A stretch of 11,859 nucleotides of DNA, taken from Propionibacteriaceae bacterium (GTDB taxonomy: Bacteria; Actinomycetota; Actinomycetes; Propionibacteriales; Propionibacteriaceae). The notes under the pieces were generated by a model, which was not told the DNA's origin, did no database searches, and saw only the letters and a list, made by a program, of their open reading frames with translations. The translations under genes were made by a program, and so were the position numbers. The stretch is from assembly GCA_031287505.1 (NCBI GenBank), contig JAITSW010000193.1, positions 1-11,859 of the forward strand, read 5' to 3'. The stretch's first letter is position 1, and each line of letters starts with the position of its first letter. Positions 1 to 6,875 of the stretch are shown piece by piece.

Positions 1-112
1 ATCCAGCGCATTATGAATCTGCCAAACCTGACTGTCCCCTAACCGGGACTCGGACACTCCGCGCAAGAATTCTTCCCCATTATCCTTGTCCTTTGATTCT
101 GACCGGTACTGT

Positions 113-125
113 GGTGCAAGGCACC
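113..125 (+). promoter_or_regulatory. Small inverted repeat in the hydrogenase leader
   Basis: A perfect 5-bp inverted repeat (GGTGC, 3-nt loop, GCACC) lies about 23 nt before the Shine-Dalgarno sequence of the first hydrogenase gene. A second one, GTCCC with a 6-nt loop and GGGAC, lies at 34-49. The rest of 1-160 has no convincing gene and no promoter pair close to consensus. I see no Rex-type site (TTGTGAA...TTCACAA), which might have been expected before a redox operon. Function is unproven, and arms this short also occur by chance. Confidence 0.2.
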
Positions 126-160
126 GACGCCTCAATCCATAACCCATAGGAGAGCTCGCC

Positions 161-2044
161 TTGACTCGGCTACAAATCAAGACAGTCACCCAGACGCAGA
201 AGAAGATCGACCAGCTTTACGAGGGCTTAGAGCACGCGATCGCGGCCAATCACAATGTTTGCCCGGTTGACTTGGCTCCCGCCTATTTGCGCTTGTGCCA
301 GATCGAGAGTTGTGGGAAGTGCACCCCATGCCGCGTCGGCGTCACCAAGATGATCGAGCTTTTTGAGAAAGTGCTCACCAACTCGGGCACCTTGCAAGAC
401 CTGCAGCTAATCAAAAGGACGGCTCGGGTTGTGGCTGACACCGCTGACTGCGCAATTGGCTTTGAGGCGGCCAATATGGTGCTCAAAGACGTTGACGCGT
501 TCAAAGAAGATTTCAAACGACACCTAAGCGATTTCACCTGCACCGCTAAATTCCTTTCGGTGCCATGCGTGGCCGAATGTCCCGCCAATGTGGACATCCC
601 CGGGTACATTGCGCTGATTGGCGACGGGCGTTACAACGACGCCTTGCGCGTCATCCGCAAAGACAATCCGTTCCCAAGCGCCTGCGCGTTGATCTGCGAG
701 CACCCGTGCGAGTTCCATTGCCGTCGGCAATTGGTTGATTCTGCGGTAAATATTCGCGGGCTAAAACGCGCTGCGGTAGACAATGCGGCCATCGAGTTGG
801 CGCAAAACCCCCTCGCACCTGCCGATCCACAGGCCAAGGCTGAGCCCACGGGGAAGTCTGTCGCCGTAATCGGCGGCGGGCCCTCTGGATTGAGCGCCGC
901 TTATTACCTATCCCTGATGGGCCATAAAGTCACTGTTTTCGAACGGCGGCCGTTGCTGGGTGGCATGCTTCGCTACGGTATCCCGCGGTACCGGCTGCCC
1001 AACGGGTATTTAGACGCAGACATCAACGTCATCTTGGCCGCCGGCGTGGAGGTCAAGCTGGGAGTTGAGATCGGGCATGACGTCGGCATCGCGCAGATCG
1101 CAGCCGACTACGACGCCACCTATATCTCCATCGGCGCGCACCACGACAAAAAACTCAATATCGACGGAGAAGACGCCCAAGGCGTCATATCGGCGGTCAA
1201 ACTGCTGGGCGACAGGGTCAATACCAACGATTACGACGGCGGCAACAGCTGGATTCCGCCAGATGTCAAAGGCAAGGACGTCGTTATCGTCGGCGGTGGA
1301 AATGTCGCGATGGACGCCACCCGCACCTGTGTGCGTCTGGGGGCGAAGACAGTCAAGTGCGTATACCGACGCCGCATTGAAGATATGACGGCTGCCGCAG
1401 ACGAGATCGAAGGGGCAATCGCAGAGGGTGCCGACGTGCTGCCGCTGCTGGCTCCCGTCCGCATAGACACGCATGCCGACGGCAAGGTGTCGGCACTCAT
1501 CGTCCAGCCCCAAATCGTGGGTGCCTATGATGCCAACAACCGGCCGCGGCCAGTCAACGCGGACAAACCCGAAGTGCGCGTCAAGGCAGACGTCGTAGTT
1601 GTGGCAATCGGCCAGGCGGTCAACACCTCGCATTTCGAGGAGTTTGGCATCCCCGCTAAATGGGGCAATCTCGTGGCGGGGGGCTCTGGAGAAGTCGAGG
1701 GCTTTGACGGGATCTTCGCCGGCGGCGATTGCGTCACCGGCCCGGCCACCGCGATTCGCTCCATCGGAGCTGGCAAGGTTGCGGCCGCCAATATCGACGA
1801 GTACCTGGGATTTCGCCATTTTGTCAAGGTGGACGTCGAAATCCCCAAAGCCACGCACAGCTATAAGGGCGCATCGGGTCGCATTAATCTGCTTGAGCGG
1901 GACGCGGTGGAGCGCAGAAACGATTTTGACCTAATGGAAATCTCGTTGACGCAACAAGAAATACAAAGTGAAAGCGCCCGGTGTCTACGCTGTGACCACA
2001 ATGGCCTGGGAGCCTTAAAGGGCGGGAGGATCACACAATGGTGA
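161..2044 (+). CDS. NuoF-tail/GltD-type FAD and NAD(P)H oxidoreductase, hydrogenase partner
   Basis: Predicted electron-transfer subunit that passes electrons between NAD(P)H and the adjacent [FeFe] hydrogenase in the cytoplasm; 627 residues. The N-terminus (about 40-110) is the iron-sulfur domain of NuoF/HydB: ESCGKCTPCRVG gives C51, C54 and C57, with the fourth ligand C97 in DCAIG. Residues 125-205 are a GltD/dihydropyrimidine-dehydrogenase-type Fe-S domain (C136, C140, C175, C179, C183, C187). A Rossmann FAD site follows (VIGGGPSG at 237-244), then an NAD(P)H site (VGGGNVAMD near 377-385 with YRRR at 402-405, a pattern that favours NADPH in GltD relatives). The second FAD motif GGDC is at 521-524, and a C-x2-C pair (C608, C611) lies at the end. 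The FMN-binding part of NuoF is missing. Start is TTG at 161: AGGAGAG at 148-154 sits 6 nt before it, an in-frame stop lies at 140-142, and the next ATG would lose the cysteine motif. It overlaps hydA by 7 nt. Domain calls are firm; the cofactor preference and pairing are inferred. Confidence 0.9.
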   Translation: MTRLQIKTVTQTQKKIDQLYEGLEHAIAANHNVCPVDLAPAYLRLCQIESCGKCTPCRVGVTKMIELFEKVLTNSGTLQDLQLIKRTARVVADTADCAIGFEAANMVLKDVDAFKEDFKRHLSDFTCTAKFLSVPCVAECPANVDIPGYIALIGDGRYNDALRVIRKDNPFPSACALICEHPCEFHCRRQLVDSAVNIRGLKRAAVDNAAIELAQNPLAPADPQAKAEPTGKSVAVIGGGPSGLSAAYYLSLMGHKVTVFERRPLLGGMLRYGIPRYRLPNGYLDADINVILAAGVEVKLGVEIGHDVGIAQIAADYDATYISIGAHHDKKLNIDGEDAQGVISAVKLLGDRVNTNDYDGGNSWIPPDVKGKDVVIVGGGNVAMDATRTCVRLGAKTVKCVYRRRIEDMTAAADEIEGAIAEGADVLPLLAPVRIDTHADGKVSALIVQPQIVGAYDANNRPRPVNADKPEVRVKADVVVVAIGQAVNTSHFEEFGIPAKWGNLVAGGSGEVEGFDGIFAGGDCVTGPATAIRSIGAGKVAAANIDEYLGFRHFVKVDVEIPKATHSYKGASGRINLLERDAVERRNDFDLMEISLTQQEIQSESARCLRCDHNGLGALKGGRITQW

Positions 2045-3786
2045 ATCTCACAATCGATGGCGTCGAGATCTCGGCCGCGCAAAACACGTCGATTCTTGAA
2101 GCGGCAAAATCCGTCAATATCGACATTCCGACCCTGTGTTACCTCAAGGACCTCAACGAAGTTGGGGCTTGCCGAATTTGCATGGTGGAAATTGAAGGTG
2201 ACGACCGCCTCTCTGCGGCCTGCAACACCCCGGTGGCCGAAGGCTTGGTGATCCACACCAACAGCACCCGCGTTATCGAGGCCCGCAAGGTGAACATTGA
2301 GCTCACCCTGGCCGAGCATGACTACTCGTGCCCGGTCTGCGTGCGCAACGGCAACTGCTCGCTGCAGACGCTGGCCTCCGATCTCAGTATTGTTGAGCAG
2401 CCCTATGAGAGGCACATCCGCGCCCCCCGCTGGGACAAGGCCTTCCCGCTGATAAGAGATTCGTCGCGCTGTGTCAAGTGTTGGCGCTGTGTTTCGGTGT
2501 GCGACAAAGTGCAGTCCCTGGGGGTTTGGGATATCAAACGGTTGGGCAACCGGGCCACCGTTGGGGTGGCTGCCGGAGCCACAATTGCCCAAAGCAACTG
2601 CTCGCTGTGCGGCCAATGCATCACCCACTGCCCGACGGGTGCGCTGAAAGAACGCGACGACACCGAAAAGGTCATGGACGCCATCGCCGACCCCGACACC
2701 GTAGTCCTGGTGCAGATTGCGCCGGCGGTGCGCGCTGCTTGGAGCGAAGGCGTCGGCCTCAAAAAAGAGAAGGCGACGGTTGGGCGGCTGGTGGCAGCCG
2801 TGAGGAGATTAGGCGTTGACTACGTCTTTGACACCGATTTCTCGGCCGATCTGACCATCATGGAGGAAGGCAGCGAACTGCTCGAATACCTGCAAAAGGG
2901 CGAGAAATACCCGATGTTTACGTCGTGCTGCCCCGGCTGGGTGCGCTTCTTGAAGTCGGAATATCCGCAACTCACCGACAATCTCTCGACGGCGAAGTCG
3001 CCGCAGCAGATGTTTGGCGCGGTGGCAAAGACGTATTTTGCGGGCAAGGCCGGTATTGATCCCAAAAAGATCTTCTGCCTGTCGATCATGCCCTGCTTGG
3101 CCAAAAAGCATGAATGCGCGTTGCCCCAGATGAATGACGCGGGAGCCGGGCAAGATGTGGACGTGGTGATCACCACCCGCGAGTTGGACAGGCTACTGCG
3201 CCTGTGCCATGTGGACGTGGCGAGTCTTGACGAGGAAGAGTTCGACAAACCGCTGGGCATCAGCACCGGCGCCGGCGTGATTTTCGGTGCGACGGGCGGC
3301 GTCATGGAGGCAGCCCTGCGCTCGGCATATTTCCTCGTCACGGGCACTAATCCCGATCCGGACGCCTTTAGCGGGGTTCGGAGCATGGAAGGCTGGCGCG
3401 AGGCTACTTACACGATCGCCAATACCCCGGTGCGGATCGCGATTGCCAACGGTCTGGGCAACACCCGCAAGCTAATCGAGGCGGTGCTGCGCGGAGACGC
3501 CGCCTATGACTTCGTGGAGATCATGGCCTGTCCCGGCGGTTGCGTCGGCGGTGGCGGCCAACCCATTGAAGACGGCTACGAGCATGCTGGAGACCGGGCT
3601 CCGATCCTGTACTCGATCGACAAGAGCATGGCGTTGCGCTTCTCACACGAGAACCCGGCTGTGTTGGAGTTGTACAGTGAGTTTTTGGGGAAGCCGCTTT
3701 CGCATCGCGCACACGAATTGCTGCACACCGACCACCACGCGTGGGAGATGCCCAGCAGCCAACGCCCGGTGACGGTGGAGGTCTAG
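2038..3786 (+). CDS. hydA: [FeFe] hydrogenase catalytic subunit, group A, CpI-like
   Basis: Catalyses reversible H2 formation from protons and electrons, probably to dispose of fermentative reductant in the cytoplasm. The 582 residues cover the full CpI-type architecture. The [2Fe-2S] domain has C34, C45, C48 and C62. The His-Cys [4Fe-4S] site has H94, C98, C101 and C107. Two ferredoxin-like [4Fe-4S] sites have C145/148/151/155 and C188/191/194/198. The H-cluster domain has the three signatures TSCCPGW (295-301, including proton-relay C298), MPCLAKKHE (350-358) and MACPGGCVGGGGQP (495-508). A C-terminal small-subunit-like segment contains SHENP and the LLHT ending. No ligand is missing, so the protein should be active if HydEFG maturases are encoded elsewhere. 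ATG at 2038 follows GGGAGGA (2024-2030) by 7 nt, and the start overlaps the stop of the upstream gene, so the two are probably translationally coupled. Family assignment is secure; direction in the cell and partner redox couple are inferred. Confidence 0.97.
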   Translation: MVNLTIDGVEISAAQNTSILEAAKSVNIDIPTLCYLKDLNEVGACRICMVEIEGDDRLSAACNTPVAEGLVIHTNSTRVIEARKVNIELTLAEHDYSCPVCVRNGNCSLQTLASDLSIVEQPYERHIRAPRWDKAFPLIRDSSRCVKCWRCVSVCDKVQSLGVWDIKRLGNRATVGVAAGATIAQSNCSLCGQCITHCPTGALKERDDTEKVMDAIADPDTVVLVQIAPAVRAAWSEGVGLKKEKATVGRLVAAVRRLGVDYVFDTDFSADLTIMEEGSELLEYLQKGEKYPMFTSCCPGWVRFLKSEYPQLTDNLSTAKSPQQMFGAVAKTYFAGKAGIDPKKIFCLSIMPCLAKKHECALPQMNDAGAGQDVDVVITTRELDRLLRLCHVDVASLDEEEFDKPLGISTGAGVIFGATGGVMEAALRSAYFLVTGTNPDPDAFSGVRSMEGWREATYTIANTPVRIAIANGLGNTRKLIEAVLRGDAAYDFVEIMACPGGCVGGGGQPIEDGYEHAGDRAPILYSIDKSMALRFSHENPAVLELYSEFLGKPLSHRAHELLHTDHHAWEMPSSQRPVTVEV

Positions 3787-3826
3787 ACGAGCCATGCGGC
3801 TCAGCCCACGCCACCTTCCCCCACGC

Positions 3827-3860
3827 CATTCCGGCTCGGAATCTCTGGGAATGAGACCGG
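3827..3860 (+). promoter_or_regulatory. Mutually exclusive hairpins after hydA
   Basis: Several stems compete for the same bases between hydA and the transporter genes. ATTCC (3828-3832) can pair with GGAAT (3838-3842). CATTCC (3827-3832) can pair with GGAATG (3848-3853). CCGGCTC (3831-3837) can pair with GAG-A-CCGG (3853-3860, one bulged A). A further GAGCC/GGCTC stem follows the hydA stop (3789-3802). None is followed by a T-run, so this is not a clear intrinsic terminator. It may be a processing or attenuation element, or chance structure. Confidence 0.25.
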
Positions 3861-3876
3861 TAAATGACGCTGGAGG

Positions 3877-4043
3877 GTTGGCAAGAGTACTGAAAAAGAA
3901 GAATTGCCTGGCCACAACCTCACCCTCAGCACTTTTTTCGAGTTGGCGAGAGTGCGGAAAAGGAAGAATTGCGCACACGATTGCCAGCTTGCGTGCTTTC
4001 CGCCGCATTTGGGTAGGCAAGAATGTGGAAAGGAAGAATTGCC
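3877..4043 (+). repeat. Three imperfect 32-bp direct repeats in the transporter leader
   Basis: Copies lie at 3877-3908, 3942-3973 and 4013-4043, spaced 65 and 71 bp apart. The shared pattern is roughly GTTGGCAAGAGT, a short variable part, GGAAAAGGAAG and AATTGCC. The third copy ends one base before the ATG of the binding-protein gene, so its AGGAAG (4031-4036) is that gene's Shine-Dalgarno sequence. The first two copies therefore carry ribosome-binding-site-like sequences without a start codon at the same place. Copies 2 and 3 can also fold: GCACT 3929-3933 with AGTGC 3951-3955, and CTTTCC 3996-4001 with GGAAAG 4027-4032 plus CATT/AATG inside. The latter would cover part of the Shine-Dalgarno sequence. 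Confidence 0.8.
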
Positions 4044-4044
4044 C

Positions 4045-5121
4045 ATGACTGGTATAAGACGCTTTGCGTCGATCACGGCGGCGCTGTGCGCCACGCTCGC
4101 ACTGGCTACCGGATGCGCCGCCACCGCGCCGCCACCGGCGCCAAGCCCGAGCGACTCTCCGCCTCCCCCGCCGGCTGCTGCCGCCGACGTGCGGGTTGCC
4201 GCCCTCAACGGCCCCACCGCAATGGGCATGGCCAAAATGATCACCGACGCCCGCGCCGGCACCACCGCGGCCGCCGACGCCAACAGGTACGACTTCGCGT
4301 TGATCGCGGCTCCCGACGAAGTGGTGGCCAAGATCGTCGGCGGCGAAGTCGATATCGCCGCCATCCCGGCCAACCTCGCATCGGTGCTCTACGCCAAGCT
4401 CAAAGGCGATTTGCAGGTGCTCAATGTCAACACGCTCGGGGTGCTCTCCATCGTCGGCACCGGGAATTCGGAGATCACCGAAAACCCGGCGGAGGCCGGA
4501 GACTTCCCAAGCATGACTGTCAAAGAGCTGCGCGGCAAAACCTTATGCGCCGCCGGCAAAGGCGCCGTACCGGAATACGCGTTGGCATACCTGCTTGAAA
4601 AGAACGGGCTCGACATCGCCAAAGACGTGGACATCCAGTGGGTTCCAGAGCACGCCGCCTGCTTGGCGCTGCTCACTGAGAATGTCGAAACGCTGGCGAT
4701 GCTCCCCCAGCCTTTCGCGACGGCCGCCTCGGCGAAGATTCCGGACTTGGCCGTCCAGATCGACCTCACCAAGGCCTGGAACGAAGTCAATCCCGATTCT
4801 CAAATGCTGACGGGGGTGACGGTTGTCCGCAAGGCATTTGCCCAAGAACACCCGGAGGCGGTTTCGTCGTTTCTGAGCACCTACCTGGCGTCGGTGAATT
4901 TCACCAACAACGATGTTGCGGCTGCCGCCGCGCTCATCGGCGGGCTGAAGATTGTCGACGCCGAGGTTGCCGAAGAAGCCATTCCAGAATGCAACATCGT
5001 CTTCATTACCGGCACCGACATGAAGAAGGACCTCTCCGGTTTCCTGACAGTGCTGCACGGCGTCAACCCAGCAGCCGTAGGTGGCGCTTTGCCTGGAGAC
5101 GACTTTTATTTCGGCGCCTAA
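4045..5121 (+). CDS. ABC transporter substrate-binding lipoprotein, NitT/TauT type
   Basis: Extracytoplasmic solute-binding component of the importer completed by the next two genes; 358 residues. A lipoprotein signal peptide is visible: positively charged start (GIRR), hydrophobic stretch, and ATGC with lipidated C24, followed by a Pro/Ala/Ser linker (about 28-48). The mature part begins VRVAALNGPTAMGM, continues with DEVVAKIVGGEVDIAAIPAN and ends GGALPGDDFYF. From memory this resembles a family of binding proteins common in gut Clostridia that begin with a GPTGIGM-type motif. Those are annotated as nitrate/sulfonate/taurine-like, but their true ligand is not known to me. ATG at 4045 is chosen over an upstream in-frame start at 3904 because AGGAAG lies 8 nt before it and the signal peptide starts there. 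The 38-60 nt gap to the permease gene fits one operon. Fold and role are well supported; the ligand is unknown. Confidence 0.88.
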   Translation: MTGIRRFASITAALCATLALATGCAATAPPPAPSPSDSPPPPPAAAADVRVAALNGPTAMGMAKMITDARAGTTAAADANRYDFALIAAPDEVVAKIVGGEVDIAAIPANLASVLYAKLKGDLQVLNVNTLGVLSIVGTGNSEITENPAEAGDFPSMTVKELRGKTLCAAGKGAVPEYALAYLLEKNGLDIAKDVDIQWVPEHAACLALLTENVETLAMLPQPFATAASAKIPDLAVQIDLTKAWNEVNPDSQMLTGVTVVRKAFAQEHPEAVSSFLSTYLASVNFTNNDVAAAAALIGGLKIVDAEVAEEAIPECNIVFITGTDMKKDLSGFLTVLHGVNPAAVGGALPGDDFYFGA

Positions 5122-5180
5122 GCAGATCAGGCATTTTGGCCCTTGAGCCATAACGCCCGTTGGGGATGTACGTTAGAAAC

Positions 5181-5960
5181 ATGGCCACGATCAGGCGCTC
5201 TGCGACGCCAGCTAGGGAAGGCATAAGGCTTTGGTCTGTTGCGGTGTGGATCGCGGTGTGGGCGGTGTTGGCCCTCGTAGTTGCGAACGACATTGTGCTT
5301 GCCACGCCTTGGGCGGTATTGGCGGCGTTGTTTGCCAAACTCACCGAGGCGGGTTTCTACCTGATCGTCCTGCACTCGTTGGGCAAAGTCGTGTTGGGAT
5401 TCCTTCTCGGCACGGTGGCGGCTGTGGCCTTGGGGATTGCCGGCGCCCGCTTCCGCCTCATAAGAGAACTGTTTGCGCCGGTGATGTTGGTGGTCAAGAG
5501 CGTTCCGGTGGCTTCGTTTATCATCTTGGCGCTGATCTGGATCCGCCCGCCGAATCTGTCGATTTTTGTGGGTTTTCTGATCGTCCTGCCCATCATCTAT
5601 GCGGGCGTTGCCGAGGGTATCTCCTCAACCGACCGGCGGTTGCTGCAGATGGGGCAAGTCTTCCAGCTCTCGCACAGCCGGGTGCTGCGCTACATTTATG
5701 TCCCGCAGGTGCTTCCCTTCTTTACCGGCGCCTCCTCGGTGGCGCTCGGGCTGTGTTGGAAGGCCGGGATCGCCGCCGAGATTATCTCGTTGCCGTATTA
5801 CTCCATCGGCGAGCAGCTGTACACCGCAAAGCTCTACCTAGATATCCCCGATGTTTTCGCCTGGACGTTTGTGGTTATCGGTCTCAGCTTGGCCTTCGAG
5901 AGGTTTTTTATGGCGTTGTTGGGTATCGCCGTGCGGCGTTTAGAGGGGACACGGCGATGA
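5181..5960 (+). CDS. ABC transporter permease, NitT/TauT (BPD_transp_1) type
   Basis: Integral membrane channel subunit of the importer; 259 residues from the chosen start. About six hydrophobic segments are visible, the first at roughly residues 18-36 (LWSVAVWIAVWAVLALVV). The cytoplasmic coupling loop of binding-protein-dependent permeases is recognisable: GISSTDRRLLQMGQVFQLS followed by RVLRYIYVPQVLP, the EAA-loop region that docks on the ATPase. A series of SsuC/TauC-like features follows (GLCWKAGIAAEIISLP, then YSIGEQLY). The start is uncertain. ATG 5181 has GGGGA at 5162-5166, a rather long 14-nt spacer. ATG 5166 and TTG 5160 are in frame but have no ribosome-binding site. The stop overlaps the ATPase start as ATGA (5957-5960), so the two genes are translationally coupled. 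Substrate cannot be read from the sequence. Confidence 0.9.
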   Translation: MATIRRSATPAREGIRLWSVAVWIAVWAVLALVVANDIVLATPWAVLAALFAKLTEAGFYLIVLHSLGKVVLGFLLGTVAAVALGIAGARFRLIRELFAPVMLVVKSVPVASFIILALIWIRPPNLSIFVGFLIVLPIIYAGVAEGISSTDRRLLQMGQVFQLSHSRVLRYIYVPQVLPFFTGASSVALGLCWKAGIAAEIISLPYYSIGEQLYTAKLYLDIPDVFAWTFVVIGLSLAFERFFMALLGIAVRRLEGTRR

Positions 5961-6826
5961 GCGAATCGTTCAGGGGTGAAACGCCGATGGCCGTCCAAGC
6001 TGCCATCGAGCTGCGCAACGTCTCGAAGGGCTATCTAGCCGAAGACGGCAGCAGCCTTGCGGTATTCAACGGTTTCAGCTGCTCTTTCAATGCCGGAGAA
6101 CTCACCTGCATCACCGGCAGATCAGGCACTGGAAAGACGACGTTGCTCAACTTGATGCTTGGCCTTGAGCAGCCAGATGCCGGGGAGATCGTCGAAAGTG
6201 CCCGGCCGGCAACAGTGAGCCAAGGCAATGCGGAGGCTGCGATACCAGGTGCCCAGCCATCGCCGCCCAATGCCCTGCCGACACCCCCCAATGCGGAGCC
6301 CTCAACCCCCCATGGCGAGCCCACAACCCCCCATGCGGAGCCCACGCCACCCAATTCCCAGCCAACACCCTCCAATACCCTCCACCACCCAAAATCAGGG
6401 CAACTCCGAAAGAGCTGCGTCTTCCAAGAAGACCGGCTTTGCGAGAATCTGAGCGCCTATCTCAATGTCGCGATGGTATTGGCCGCACCTCGCGACGCGG
6501 GTTCGCGCGCGGAGCGGGCAGCCGCGCGGCAAGCACAGCGGGCAACCATCTTGAACGCCTTTGCCGCCTTGGAGTTGGGGGAACATGCCTTTCGCCCAGT
6601 CAGCGGGCTTTCCGGCGGGATGCGCCGCCGGGTTGCCATCATCAGGGCGCTGCTGGCTCCCTACGACATACTTTTCTTGGACGAGCCTTTCACCGGCCTA
6701 GATCCAGACACCAAAGCCATCACCGTCGAATACCTGCTAAAGCAGACGCTCGGCAAGACGGTCGTCGTGGTGACAAACGACCCCTCCGATCCCCCAACCC
6801 TAGGCGACAACACCATCGCCCTGTGA
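5957..6826 (+). CDS. ABC transporter ATPase with proline-rich insertion and altered H-loop
   Basis: Nucleotide-binding subunit of the importer, on the cytoplasmic face of the membrane; 289 residues. Motifs in order: Walker A GRSGTGKT (54-61), Q-loop VFQEDRL with Q157, signature LSGGMRRRVAIIRA (218-231), Walker B ILFLDEP (238-244), D-loop TGLD (246-249). Two oddities stand out. First, about 60 extra residues lie between Walker A and the Q-loop (K60 to Q157; relatives usually have about 35-40 residues there), built largely from PTPPNAE-like heptads at 99-140. Second, the switch histidine is replaced by asparagine (VVTNDP, N274, codon AAC), and the protein stops 15 residues later, so the C-terminal part is short. 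Start ATG 5957 overlaps the permease stop, with GAGGGG upstream at 5943-5948. The same frame stays open upstream to 5231, but that is a shadow of the permease. The protein may be intact but slow, need a partner, or be decaying. Confidence 0.88.
   Translation: MSESFRGETPMAVQAAIELRNVSKGYLAEDGSSLAVFNGFSCSFNAGELTCITGRSGTGKTTLLNLMLGLEQPDAGEIVESARPATVSQGNAEAAIPGAQPSPPNALPTPPNAEPSTPHGEPTTPHAEPTPPNSQPTPSNTLHHPKSGQLRKSCVFQEDRLCENLSAYLNVAMVLAAPRDAGSRAERAAARQAQRATILNAFAALELGEHAFRPVSGLSGGMRRRVAIIRALLAPYDILFLDEPFTGLDPDTKAITVEYLLKQTLGKTVVVVTNDPSDPPTLGDNTIAL
6251..6376 (+). repeat. Six 21-bp tandem repeats inside the ATPase gene
   Basis: Six consecutive 21-bp units start at 6251, 6272, 6293, 6314, 6335 and 6356. 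Each encodes a heptad: AQPSPPN, ALPTPPN, AEPSTPH, GEPTTPH, AEPTPPN, SQPTPSN. A decayed seventh unit follows to about 6397. Since 21 is divisible by three, gain or loss of units keeps the frame, so length could vary between strains by slippage. The encoded segment is proline-rich and probably disordered. It sits between Walker A and the Q-loop of the ATPase. Confidence 0.92.
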
Positions 6827-6875
6827 GCCAGATCCATCTGATTGCCTGAGGAATAGGGCGCGCTCACCGAGGGAT

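Noticed and set aside
1010-1858. Long minus-strand open frame (282 codons) opposite the oxidoreductase gene
   Set aside because: It is fully antisense to a gene with clear Fe-S, FAD and NAD(P)H motifs, its product shows no recognisable domain, and GC-rich coding DNA often leaves antisense frames open.
1861-2628. Minus-strand open frame (255 codons) across the junction of the two hydrogenase genes
   Set aside because: It is antisense to conserved cysteine-rich coding sequence in both genes and has no recognisable motif.
3877-4043. CRISPR array
   Set aside because: There are only three imperfect copies, the intervening stretches share pairing with the repeats, the last copy holds a ribosome binding site, and no cas gene is nearby.
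3904-4044. Longer start for the substrate-binding lipoprotein
   Set aside because: The extra 47 residues lie in the repeat leader, have no signal-peptide character, and would bury the lipoprotein signal that begins at 4045 behind a good ribosome binding site.
4543-5151. Minus-strand open frame (202 codons) opposite the binding-protein gene
   Set aside because: It is a shadow of a well-supported lipoprotein gene, with no domain and no plausible ribosome binding site noticed.
5231-5956. N-terminal extension of the ATPase frame, which would give a 531-residue protein
   Set aside because: This part is the permease coding sequence read in another frame. The real ATPase start is ATG 5957, overlapping the permease stop as ATGA.
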